Source: Astragalus membranaceus (taxonomy: Eukaryota; Streptophyta; Magnoliopsida; Fabales; Fabaceae). From it: 64,000 bases of DNA. The first letter of the stretch is position 1. Each line of letters starts with the position of its first letter. Of the stretch, positions 1 to 10,008 are shown piece after piece. The position numbers were made by a program, and so were the translations under genes. Where the stretch lies: NCBI GenBank assembly GCA_039519185.1, contig CM076847.1, forward strand, positions 68,523,521 through 68,587,520, given 5' to 3'. A model generated the notes under the pieces. It saw only the letters and a list, made by a program, of their open reading frames with translations. It was not told the DNA's origin and ran no database searches.

Positions 1-272
1 TCACATCTTTGAGTGCTATTATCCATATTCGAAGGTTCACCTCTTTCCTCGCCATGCATTGTCCAACAAGTATAACTTTGATCGATTCCGTTGGCCTTTA
101 AATGTCTTTCCAACTCAAGTGCAGTAACTCGATTGGCGTAGCAACATCTTAAACAAGGACACTTGAACTTACTAGAAGTTCCTAAACGTTGAACGGCAAA
201 GTTCACAAAATATTCCACGCCTTCGCCATATTCTTTCGATAGACGATTCGCAGACATCCAATTTCTATCCAT
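1..272 (-). CDS. CACTA transposase gene, first coding exon with Transpos_assoc domain (partial)
   Basis: Reading from ATG at 272 toward position 1, the frame is open to the window edge. It starts MDRNWMSANRLSKEYGEGVE and continues with a Cys-rich stretch (FKCPCLRCCYANRV), then LERHLKANGIDQSYTCW and MHGE. This is the N-terminal transposase-associated domain (PF13963 type) of plant En/Spm proteins, a putative metal-binding domain upstream of the tnp2 catalytic domain. Only about 90 residues are present; the catalytic part would lie to the left. No stop or frameshift is seen in this piece. The ATG was chosen because the domain conventionally begins MDR.W. The nearby right terminus places the gene's 5' end toward the element's right end. 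Confidence 0.85.
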   Translation of the reverse strand, partial: MDRNWMSANRLSKEYGEGVEYFVNFAVQRLGTSSKFKCPCLRCCYANRVTALELERHLKANGIDQSYTCWTMHGEERGEPSNMDNSTQRC

Positions 273-1540
273 ATTAGACCGAAATTTAATATAAATTCCT
301 GATAAGAGAACTTAAACATATTAGAATAACACACAAAGTACAATTTTTCTAACCTAAGACATCAGAGTTAGTTCTTTTATAGTTTAACTTAAAAATTTTG
401 CTATATAACAACCGAAATTTATTATATCTAATTTCCTGATAAGAGAACTTAAACATATTAAAGGTGAAAAACACACAGAGTACAATTTTCTGAACCCAAG
501 CCATTCAACCTTGGATAACATCTTTTCTATGCAATTTAACATCCATCATCATGCAATTTAATCCAATTTTCGATTCAATTTCAACTCCAATTCAAACAAT
601 CATCAATTTCAAATACACCAATACTTATGAGTACATATGTCAATTGCTCAAGTGTCTAAACAATAACCACAATAAAAAGAAGAGAGAATAAGAAAAGTAC
701 CGTAACAAGGGGAAGCAACAACGAACTTGACCTAGATGTGAACGGCAACAAGACAGAACTCGAACCTCCGCAAAAAGTACTCGAACTAGACATAAAAAAC
801 TGAATTAATCAACAAGTAGGAGTAATATGCCAATTCAAGGTATTTGCTGTTACAAAAATGAGACATGTGATGTAAGGTGGGACAGGCAGTGAGAATATAT
901 ATAATGGCCAACTAGGTGCTGCAAGTTGCACCAGCAAGCATAGAACACATGATATAACCGTTTATGCATGCAATTCCAAAATATTAAACCCTAATCAGTC
1001 AAAATAACTTTGTTTTTACTCGAATAATTATTAATTAGCTAGCAGGCAATTAATGAAAAGAAACCAGCATGTGCCACCAAACAAAAGCAGAAGCATATAT
1101 TCTAATAATGGGTCTTACAAACATGTTAAAGAAATGGGATGTGCCACCAAACAACTACAAGATTCTAATAATGGGATGTCCTACATATTCCTACAATATT
1201 TTCTAAATCAAAGATAACGAAAGATATATACATGTTAAAGTTAAAGAGAGGTAATTAATTACCTGGAGATATTGGAGGCTATGGCCTATGAGCTACGCTG
1301 AGCCTGCAATGAGTTTTTTAATTGCAGCAAATTGATTTGCATCAAATGATTTTATGTGTGCATAAATAATCTGCAGTAAAGCAAATGCCATAAGCATGAA
1401 TTAGTTTAACAGTAGGTTCTTTACATATGTAATGGAAAATATGTAGCTGAAATCATATGAAATAAATCGCATGAATTAGTTTAATTATAATGCAAATGCA
1501 AATGCCATAAGCATGAATTAGTATAACATTAGTTTAACAG

Positions 1541-1700
1541 TACAAACACAAACACAAACAGTGATGAAAATAAACACAGACTGTGGATAATAGTCAATAC
1601 AAACACAAATACAAACACAAACAATGATGAAAATAACAAGAACTGAAGAACGAAGTGATGAAAGAACACAGTGGAAACTAAAATAAACACAAACACAAAC
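1541..1700. repeat. ACAAAC-type simple repeat
   Basis: Interrupted runs of (ACAAAC/ACAAAT)n, about 5 to 6 units per run, at 1541-1560, 1597-1622 and 1683-1701. They lie inside the CACTA element. The minus-strand ORF seen here (Phe/Val-rich) is an artefact of this repeat. Confidence 0.8.
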
Positions 1701-2132
1701 ACATAGAGTGCATTAAATAGAAGTTCCATTATCATTATCAAACACAGTGATAATGATAATAGTCAATACAAAAACTGAAGAACGAAGAAGGAAAATGAGA
1801 GAAGAAAGTACCTAGTATCTTCTCCTTCTTGTAGAAAACAGAGTTCTCCTTGCAGCTCAAATCCCCTCCGCCTAACGCAACTCACCCTCTCATCTCTACT
1901 GCCGCGGCTCACCTCCATTTTTGCCGTTCATCTTATGCTTCTGCCTTTTTCAGAATAATTTTTTTTTCAATCTATCTTTTGTTACGAGCCGGTTGCTTCC
2001 TAGCGAACTCGTTTCGCCACCGTGTCGCAATCCTGTTGAACTCCAGTCGTGAATGCGTCGGTGGGGTGCGTTATTTCATTTGCAAACTCCTTGCGAACCC
2101 CCGCTGGATTTGAACCCAACCCACACCATTCG

Positions 2133-2231
2133 CGTGGCCGAAGCTCTCGATGGTAAACCCCCTGACAGTTCTCGGCGAATTCAAGCCTTTTGGTCTCGTG
2201 GCCGAAGCTCTCGATGGTAAACCCCCTGACA
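2133..2231. repeat. 35-bp exact direct repeat, period 64 bp
   Basis: A 35-bp sequence beginning CGTGGCCGAAGCTCTCG occurs identically at 2133-2167 and 2197-2231, separated by 29 bp. It lies in the presumed 5' untranslated region of the CACTA transposase transcript. No function is known to me. Confidence 0.85.
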
Positions 2232-2536
2232 CTGTAACTGACAAGTATGAATACTTCCTTCGCGTAACAGAGAGAGAGGGAGAGACAGAGAGAAGGAGGT
2301 GTGAGGAGTGGAGAAGGGGCAATGGGAGGTTCTGCGTTGACGGCGACGGTGGCGTTGACGGTGGCGGTGCGCTTCCGTTGTGTTCTTAGGGAGAGAGAGT
2401 GAGACGTTGAGTGTTTAGGTTTGGAGAGGGAGAGTGAGTCGTTACGGTGGAGGGAGTGAGATCTGATGCGAGGGAGATGGGGAATTTAGAAATTTTAATA
2501 TAAGGCATCAGGGTCGCTTCTAAAAAGCGCTCCTAA

Positions 2537-2639
2537 AGGCCCTGCGTGTTTTGGCCTTCAGGGGCGCTTTCTAAAAAAGCGCCCCTGAAGGCCAAAACAC
2601 GCAGGGCCTTCAGGGGCGCTTTTTAGAAAGCGCCCCTGA
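2537..2639. repeat. Subterminal hairpins of the CACTA element
   Basis: Bases 2537-2570 and 2576-2609 are perfect 34-bp inverted repeats separated by 5 bp. A second hairpin follows at once: 2610-2622 pairs with 2627-2639 (13 bp). Both use the GGGGCGCTTT core that also occurs singly nearby. Subterminal repeats are where CACTA transposases bind; the near-perfect stem is unusually long for such a region. Confidence 0.9.
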
Positions 2640-2674
2640 TGATGGCGCCCTTTTTTAACAATTCTGTTGTAGTG

Positions 2675-3160
2675 CCTCGTGGGAGTCTGGGGGAGTTTAT
2701 TCAGATCTCAATCTGAATTTAACTCCCGTCAGAGGTTGCGACTTCGATACCGCTTCTTACCTCGTGGCAGAATTTGATGTTGACTTGCGCTGGTCGGGGG
2801 ATCTCCTCGATGGTGATCCCCAATAGTTCCTCTGGTCGATATTGACTTGGTTTCACCGTTGTTCCCCAAGTTGAGTTTATCTTGAGGGATGGTCTTGACT
2901 CGACGTCGTCGTTTAGGAAGCCCTCGTAGGTGAGGTTGCTCTCATGGCTCGTGCCGTCGCCGGGTCTGCTAATTCTGTCAGAAGGCACAATAATTATCCT
3001 GCTCGTCTATTGGTATTTTTTGCTGACTTGCCTTGATCGAGGTGATTGATGGTGAGTATGGGTGAGCAACACCACATTTTCTTTTCCTCTTTGATCACGT
3101 GCTCGTGCACTATGTTTTTCTCACGGGCTTGTGAGTGTCGTTAGCTTGTTTCCCTTCCTG
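2675..3160. other. Unclassified sequence, no gene recognised
   Basis: Directly outside the CACTA terminus. It contains GTCGGGGGATCTCCTCGATGG near 2794-2815, which recurs near 4286-4306, so this stretch and 3671-4480 probably derive from the same unrecognised repeat. An 89-aa minus-strand ORF (2719-2988) has no recognisable domain. Confidence 0.4.
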
Positions 3161-3166
3161 GGTGCG

Positions 3167-3670
3167 GAGACGTATGAATTGGCTTTCGAGCTTAACATGA
3201 GAATTGTAGCTAAGCTTCTTAGATTTCCAACGCATGCTCACACGCCTCCATCGAATAAGTATGGACAAAGTTACGGACTACAGACTGGAACCCCTTCCTG
3301 CGTGTCGGGTGACAAGGTGCAACATCCTGAAGTTGGCACCCTCCTCCTGGGCGCCTTGAGCCAAAGTGAAAGATCCTGATGTTGGCGCCCTCCTGGGCGC
3401 CCTGCGCCATGACGCCGCTTTCTAATGCTGGCGCCCTCCTGGGCGCCTTGGGCCATGTATCCTGATTTTGGCGCCCTCCTGGGCGCCTTGTGGCAAGATG
3501 CTGCGTCTTGATGTTGGCGCCCTCCTTCTGGGCGCCTTTCTTGGGTGCGGAGACGTCCGAATTGGATTTTGAGCTTAACATGAGAGTTGTAGCTCTTCTT
3601 CTTAGCTTTCCCATGCATGCTCACACGCCTCCATCGGATAAGCATGGACGAAGTTATGGACTGCAGACTA
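3167..3670. repeat. Composite repeat: GC-rich minisatellite between two ~120-bp direct repeats
   Basis: Module A (3167-3292) and module B (3546-3670) are clearly homologous direct repeats; both contain GAATTGG, GAGCTTAACATGAGA, TTGTAGCT, CACACGCCTCCATCG and AAGTTA(C/T)GGACT. Between them (about 3330-3540) are five units of roughly 40-48 bp, each with a TTGGCGCCCTCCTGGGCGCC core and a CCTTG.GCCA tail. The core is itself nearly palindromic. Several long ORFs on both strands here are products of the repeat and are not genes. A third, more diverged copy of the module lies at 5008-5133. I cannot name the family. Confidence 0.8.
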
Positions 3671-5007
3671 GAGATCACCCTCGTAGGTGGGTATCTCTGG
3701 TGTCTGTGACCTCATGGTCTTTTCATTTGCTTGAATTCCGCGCCTTTCTTAGCGCTTGCTACCCAAGACATCTTGGTCTCATACCTTGGGTTCCTGCCGG
3801 GTGGGTGCCGTGAACTTGGCTGCTTTGCTTTAGGAAGATGAGCGCGCCATCACACCCTTGACTCCCCTACTTGGAGAGATGAACTTGGCTTTGAGCTAAT
3901 GTTGAGGTTGCCCCCTACGATCCAAGAAGTCCCTCCCTGCACGGTATGTTAGGTCTCAGACTTGTCTCGCTCCACTCCCGACTATGGAGTTGGACCTTTT
4001 TTCATTCTTGATATTCTGCTTTTGTGTTCAAACAACAAAATTCATAACTAGGCCTAGCCTTAGGTCCGAGTCCTGATGCTCTGCTCCTTATTCGGAGTCG
4101 CGAGTTTCATCCTCTTCTTCATTCACGTATTGGGTGAGCTTCAATGTCATCCCTGGGGGTGCGGCATTTGCTGGTACTGTGCCCATAACAAGTCAGATCG
4201 GCCTTCATGCTGCCAACCTTGGCCTCCTCTTGGTAGGCCATGTTGTCAACTTCATAGTCCATGTACTTTTGATGTCTGCGTCGGTCGGGGGATCTCCTCG
4301 ATGGATTGATTGGGCTAATCCATTCCAATTACTGAATGCACCTCCTGGTTTTGCTGATGGGACCCCTCGGTCCACTCCAGAACAACACCATTTTAAAGCA
4401 GGCGTCAAAACAGTGTGTTCAATCATTCGTGATAGTGAACAAGCGCCAGTAACACAATTAACGTCATAACTACATTCTATCAATCCTATAAACACGCGTC
4501 ATAGAGTCTATCAATTCCTATCCAAATTAAATTAAACAAGCGATAAAATAGTTTGAATAATGAAAGTTGAAAAATAGAATCATGATTAAGTGATTAAGCA
4601 AAACTGAATCATAAAATGAATCACATAAGCAAATCATAGAGTTTGAGTAATTAAGCAAAACACAAACTGAATTTGCAGCAAGAGTTACGTATATGAAATT
4701 GATAGAGAAAGAATTAAAACCATAAAAATGAAATAAACATTAAGCACTAAACCTCAAAATCCTTACAAGCAGCACTCTTCACCAATAGATTGATATAGGG
4801 CTTTAAGCTTTCATGTAGGTTAGACGACCAAATCCTCAAAATTGTATAATAATGCGTAAGTTTCAAAAGACGGCTGCTGAACTATATATAGTCTCAGCTC
4901 AACCAAAAACCTAAATCCCTAAACGGGTTATGATAAAAGCTCGTTAACAAACTAATATTCGGCCCAAAACCCGTTATACATTAAACTGCTTCGGTATTTC
5001 GCATTTT
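3671..5007. other. Unclassified repeat-derived sequence
   Basis: No gene is supported. A copy of the GTCGGGGGATCTCCTCGATGG motif lies near 4286-4306. Overlapping ORFs at 4076-4495 on both strands lack any domain I recognise. From about 4480 the sequence becomes AT-rich with no visible structure. Confidence 0.4.
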
Positions 5008-5133
5008 GGCCTCAATACTTCCGAATTGGGTTTCGAGCTCAACAGGAGATTTGTAGCTTTGTTCCTTAGCTTTTCAACGCATTCTTGCACGTCTTAATCG
5101 GATAATCACAGCCAAAGTTATGGCCTACGGAGT
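5008..5133 (+). repeat. Third copy of the 120-bp direct-repeat module
   Basis: It matches modules A (3167) and B (3546) in order and orientation: CCGAATTGGGTTTCGAGCTC, TTTGTAGCTTTG, TTAGCTTTTCAACGCATTC, ATCGGATAATCACAG, CCAAAGTTATGG. It is more diverged than A and B are from each other, and it sits outside the minisatellite, so the module is a dispersed unit rather than part of that array. Confidence 0.7.
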
Positions 5134-5384
5134 AGATAGGGGTCAATATGCAATAAAAACAAGAATTAATCAAGAAATTGCTATACTGCTCAAATAAGAC
5201 CCAAACTCTAGAAACGTGCTAAGACTTAAATATTGGGAACAAAGCACAATTAAAAACACCTGATACAAAGCATTCAATTCCATCAATCGTCACATCCATC
5301 GATCGCACTGATCAGCAAACGTCACATCCATCAATCGCAGTCAATTCCCAAGACACACACATGGCATTTCCCAAGACACACGCC

Positions 5385-5876
5385 TGAGAATCACGCGCGC
5401 AGTAGGCAGATAGCCCCCCTCGCAGGGGACAAGCAAAGAATCAACATGGTCCTCCTCTCGACCACTTCAGTCCGGGGGAAACAAGCCTGAACCCGCCCTC
5501 CGGGCGACTTCCGCTTGGGGGAAAATGTTCTGGGCTGGGCCGATGGCCCAATCCTCGCCATGGGCCCAAACCGGCCCACTTCGCTATAGCTCTACTCGCC
5601 AAGGACACACTGAAGGCGTAGCAAGCGCAATCAACGGCCAGGATCGACTCGGCTAATCTTACGGCTTAGGGACGTCGCCTCGCTCTATAAATAGGGGTCA
5701 ACCCCCGCAGCCAGGTACACATTCTGACTCATTCCTTATTCTACTTTGACTTCTCCATCCTTGACTTGGGCGTCAAAGTGTCTTTACAGGTACAACCCGA
5801 CCTGAGCTCTGCTTCCGACTTCATCATCAGGCAGAGCTACCAAGTAGCAGATCGACCCACCCTTGGACGATCAAGG
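5385..5876 (+). mobile_element. LTR fragment of a gypsy/TRIM-like element (solo LTR or remnant)
   Basis: GC-rich sequence with LTR-style promoter architecture: TATAAATA at 5686-5693, CAGGTACACATT downstream, then TTGACTTGGGCGTC...GTGTCTTTACAGGTACAACCC at 5761-5797. The same ordered motifs, reverse-complemented, occur at 57431-57531. The outer limits are estimates from TG/CA dinucleotides; I could not find a convincing target duplication or a partner LTR. ORFs here (for example 5391-5579, -) are incidental. Confidence 0.5.
5686..5797 (+). promoter_or_regulatory. LTR core promoter: TATA box and conserved downstream motif
   Basis: TATAAATA at 5686-5693 is followed 68 bp later by the TTGACTTGGGCGTC...ACAGGTACAACCC block at 5761-5797. 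The spacing and motif order match the reverse-strand copy at 57431-57531, so this is a conserved element promoter. Confidence 0.6.
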
Positions 5877-8219
5877 TATGGTTCAGTCTTTCCTTTTGAG
5901 GAAAAAGGAGAGAGTCAAGAGAGTAGAAAGCAAGAGTGAATGGGAAGCTCAACACCCTTTGCTTTAATTCCTCAAACACTCATTAGTTCTCTTTCTCCAA
6001 AAATTCGGGTTCCACATTGATTAGAGATGAAAGAAAATTAGAATCTCATCGCAACAATTCCATTTCTTCTTCCCAAATCTTCATAATGCAAGTGACAAAG
6101 AAGACGGATTTGCAGCTGGGTTGAATCTTGGGCTTCTAGGAGCTTGTGGTTGCTTAGAAAATCAGATTCTGGTTGCATTTGAGGTTTTCAACTGAAAAAG
6201 GTGAGTTCTTCACCTTTCTATGTTTTCTATTAAGTTTAATTTGGTGTTTAGAATGTGGTACTCTAAAATTATTGAATGCATGTTGAATTAAAATGGTCAA
6301 GAGTTGCTAAAGTAGTGGTTATTGGGTAAATGTTTGAGAAATTAACTCATATTGAATGACTTGAAACTTGTATGAATCGATGATCAATGTTGGTTTGAAT
6401 TGTTATTTTTGACATGTTTTGAACTGAATATCATTGTGGATTATGCTAATGAGGAAGGATATAAATAAAAGACAACGAGGGATATATGGTGAGGTGTCAC
6501 GGAAGAATTCATTGATATTGTAATCTCACCGTGTAATTGTTGTGTTTTTCAGATGCAAAGAGTAAGTCGAAGCAAGGTGACGGGATTTAAGGAGCTGAGC
6601 TAGTTCTTTAAGATGGAATATCTTCTATAGATCAACCAGACTTTTGCTTAGCTTACTTTTGTTTATGTATATTTACTATTTTGTACTCTTAACTTTTGAT
6701 CGTTTTGTTTCAAAATTAATGTATTAGGAAGCTACAACTTGGATTTGAAATTTATTTTGGTATTTGACTCATGTAAACCGTATAAAGCTTATAGCTTGAG
6801 GTTTAATCCTTATCATACATTATACCATTGATCAATTCCAATTTAATTACCCAATTAAAAGATGCAATTCAACTATTAAAGATTAAGGGCAATCCCTTAG
6901 CTCAAAACCCCTTTTATCTAAAGGCAAACCCTATTTCTTTAAGTGCATCGCCACTAAACAAAGCATTAAACGCGGAGAATTAACGGATTTCATGATAGTA
7001 ATGTCATATTCCTATAATCATCACACTCATGACCTTAATAAACCCCAATATTCGGAAAACATAACCCATCTCTCAATGGTGAAAGTAAACCTTAATTCAT
7101 CAAAACAACAATAAAAGCAATAAGAATGGAGGTAAAGGCTAATTTAAAAGGATAACTAAATTGTATTGATCATAACAATGAAATCACATGATAGTTTTGG
7201 AGAGATTCATCTCCTCCTAACCATAATAAATTTAGCTACTCATGTTCAAAAGATTGAAAGACAAGGTAAACGAGAAGTTACACAAAGATGAGTACATTGG
7301 ATCCTTCAATTCCTTGTTCCCAAGTGTAGAGAAGCTCCATGTCTTGCTCTTTTTCGCAACCAAGACCAAAAGTGCCCTAATTTTCTGATTTTTGGGTTTA
7401 AATGATGTCAAACTGTAGAGAGGCGATGCGCGATGGACAGATTTTTGTCTTGATCGCGAGGCGATGCCAGATTGTTGCGAGGCGATATTGAGCATAAACT
7501 TTTCTTGGTTTCTCTATTGCGTTGCTAGGCAAGTTGTCTGGTTCGCTAGCAGACAAAACATCAAATTGAAGGTTGTCTTCTTGCTTCCTTATGGTTGTTT
7601 GGTTATCTCCTTACCTTGCTAAGTAATGGACATAAAAAATGGAAGGTTTAAGAGTACCAAGTATCCCAAAAAAATACCGAAGTAACAACAAACTGAAGTC
7701 TTTGAAATCACTATTGAAAATAATGTTATTCTACTTCGAAAACTATCTAATATGAAAGATAAACAACAAAAAACTAAATAAAAGAGGCTCAAACTATATA
7801 CATATTGTAGAGCTATCACACATTTTTCTCTCTCGCGTGCACTCTTTTTTCAAATCAATTTCCATCGACTTTCAATTCATGTAATTTTCTATTTCTCAAT
7901 TCAACGTTGTCTTCTCACGAAAGGTCCAATTTTCATGCTACTTGTTAGCGAGAACACACTTAGCGTTTTTTGACTCAGTCTTTCAAATTTTTGCTCCTTT
8001 GCGCTTTTGGTTCGTTTCATTCTCCCTTGATCTTGTTCCTCCTTTGCGCTTTTGCTTCGTTTCGTTCTCCCTTTCAAATTTGGAATTTTATTTGGAAGTT
8101 TGTTGTTGGTTGCTGGTTGTTTGTTGTTGTTGCTGGTTGTTTGTTATTTGGTTGCTGGTTGCAGGGCTAGCTGGGAATTGGTAATAGAGAAGAAACAGAC
8201 AAGAAATTCTTTAAAAAAA
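5877..8219. other. AT-rich non-coding region, no gene recognised
   Basis: No supported gene. At 6050-6720 a plus-strand stretch has a GT-initiated intron-like segment (AAAAGGTGAGTTC near 6198) and short frames after CAG at 6550, but no product is recognisable; it may be a non-coding transcript or decayed gene. Around 7232-7495 a minus-strand 87-aa ORF lies in sequence resembling retrotransposon LTR or leader, without a domain. At 7940-8180 there are local duplications (TTTGCGCTTTTG, GTTGCTGGTTGTTTG) that produce spurious ORFs. Confidence 0.4.
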
Positions 8220-8544
8220 AAAATTAGGTATAAGGAGCGCTTTTAAAAAAAGCGCTACTCTCGAATCTACGAATAAGGAGCGCTTGTACTAAAAAGCGTT
8301 ACTCTTGCTTAGACTCGCTAATACCATAAGCAGCGCTTGTTACAGAAAAGCGCTACGTATTGTCTTAGCGAATCTTTGAATAAGGAGCGCTTTTACAAAA
8401 AAGTGCTACTCTTGCCTGTCATTAGTAGCGCTTTTGAAGCGCTACCTTTGGGGATTGGCAACAGGAGCGCAAGCTTTAGGAGCGCCCGAAAGCGCTACTG
8501 ATGGCCCAAAAAAAGCGCTACTCATTAGTAAATCTGTTGTAGTG
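8220..8544 (+). mobile_element. Right end of a second CACTA element (left end not found)
   Basis: The terminus ...AAATCTGTTGTAGTG ends at 8544 (reverse complement CACTACAACAGATTT). Inside it are at least six subterminal units with an AGGAGCGCTT...AAAGCGCTACTC pattern (8233-8525), many of them short palindromes. No matching CACTACAA left end occurs between 2675 and 8219. The element is therefore truncated on its left side, or its left end has decayed beyond recognition. How far it extends left of 8220 is unknown. Confidence 0.75.
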
Positions 8545-9511
8545 GGAGGTTGGCGGCGGTTGTAATGTACAGCGGAGGCAGTTCAAACCGCCGTTAATGG
8601 CTGCTGGCGGCGGTTCCAAAAGCGTCGTGGATTTCAGTGTCGGGAGGTGTTGCTGACGACAGTTGTCCAAACCGCCACACAAACAGATTTTATATTAAAG
8701 GAAATTATTAAATTATATAACAAATCTAAATGGATATTTAAATTTAAATTTAGTAAAAAATAGATTCTATATTAAAAGAAAAATAATGAACTATAATCAT
8801 TTATTGGATAACAAAGATTAAATTTTAACAGTTAACTATACTTGCAGAGTATATTTTAAAATAATTTAAATTTTATTTACTATTTTTTTATTAAATATTT
8901 TTGAACATCACTTTTTTAGCTAATCTCATCCTAAAAAACAATATCCTAGAAAATTTATATTTTTAGCTGTGTTATAGTTAACTTACACTCACTAGGTTCC
9001 ATAGAGAATTATCTTATTGTAAAATTTTAAAATTTCAACTACAATTTTTGTTTAACGTTTTCTAAGAATGTGGGAGAAATACTGATATAAAAAAGTTAAG
9101 AGAGAATCTTGACCTAAACCTAATCCAATAAAAAATGTTAAAATTAATTAGTTGTCTCTTCTGCACATTTCCTTTTCATATTTATATACTAAATTTGTAA
9201 AGTGTGGTGAATAAGCATTTATGGAAAATATTATAGGAACATTTTAAGCATTTATGAAAAATATTATAGGAAATATTTATAGGAAATTTAGAATTTGAGT
9301 AATCAACTCTGCTGGGGTTTCTTCTTGGCTTCTTAGGAACTATAAAAGCAAAATATATTAATAGAATTGGAGTAACCAACTTCATGATAGAAGTTGTTTG
9401 AGATGTTTGTACTAATCTACTTTTGCAGTCAGTTGGAGCACCTTTTCTACTCAATTTGATAAAATATTTGCTTATAAAAAACTAATTTTACGATTCTTCA
9501 AATACTTGAAC
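8545..9511. other. Non-coding; GGCGG/CCGCC inverted motifs then AT-rich sequence
   Basis: Bases 8550-8690 contain repeated GGCGGCGGTT and AACCGCC(G/A) motifs in opposite orientation, typical of a small inverted-repeat transposon, but I could not fix its ends. From 8690 to 9500 the sequence is AT-rich without a gene. Confidence 0.4.
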
Positions 9512-9913
9512 GGGTTAAATATGTTTTTGGTCCCTATAAAATTTGGGTTTTCGTCTTTAGTCTCTACATTAACAAAATAGGCGTTTTGGTCCCTACATTT
9601 TTTTTTCCATTTTCATTAATAGTCCCTGTCGTTAAATCCATCTGATCAGTCAACAGAAATGTGACGTGGCTGTTAAAAAGATAGGGACCAAAACACCTAT
9701 TTCGTTAATGTAGGGACTAAACTTAAAATGACCCAATTTTGTAGGGATCAAAAACATATTTTACCCTAAATAAAAAAGCCTAATCAGATGGATTTAACGA
9801 CAGGAACTATTAATGAAAACAAAAAAAATGTAGGGGCCAAAACGCCTATTTCGTTAATGTAGGGACTAAACTTAGAAGGAGCCGATTTTTTAGGGACTAA
9901 ACATATTTAACCC
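9512..9913. mobile_element. Legume MITE, Mutator-like (GGGTTAAATATG ends)
   Basis: The element begins GGGTTAAATATGTTTTTGG and ends ACTAAACATATTTAACCC, giving terminal inverted repeats of about 25 bp. Flanks are TACTTGAAC (9503-9511) and TACTTGAAA (9914-9922), matching 8 of 9 bases; a 9-bp duplication points to a Mutator-type transposase. Internal halves repeat GTAGGGACTAAACTTA and TTGGTCCCTACA in opposite orientation, and a second internal end (ATATTTTACCC near 9764) suggests a partial duplication. There is no coding capacity. A diverged relative lies at 45695-46197. Confidence 0.75.
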
Positions 9914-10008
9914 TACTTGAAATATAAACAACTTATGTGGTACTAGTCAAGCTATCCAATGGGCTAACAGTTACAACTTCATTGTGTTAAGTTTTAACTA
10001 GAGGAACA

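Larger units (their letters stand above)
1..2674 (-). mobile_element. CACTA (En/Spm-type) DNA transposon, right part; left end beyond window
   Basis: The right terminus reads ...ATTCTGTTGTAGTG at 2661-2674; its reverse complement begins CACTACAACAGAAT, the standard CACTA terminus. Just inside (about 2509-2640) lie GC-rich subterminal repeats with core GGGGCGCTTT in both orientations, as expected for transposase-binding subterminal repeats. The element carries the first coding exon of a transposase gene on the minus strand (1-272). Bases 273-2500 hold no ORF I can assign. They include an ACAAAC-type simple repeat (1541-1700), a 35-bp exact direct repeat, and T-rich sequence that could be the 5' UTR and introns of the transposase transcript. 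The left end and the flanking duplication are outside the window. Confidence 0.85.

Noticed and set aside
3219..3678. Overlapping 131-aa and 135-aa minus ORFs with repeated peptides
   Set aside because: They translate the GGCGCC minisatellite in two frames; there is no evidence for a protein.
7942..8246. Three overlapping hydrophobic plus ORFs
   Set aside because: Local T-rich duplications (TTTGCGCTTTTG, GTTGCTGG) generate them; no start context or domain supports a membrane protein.
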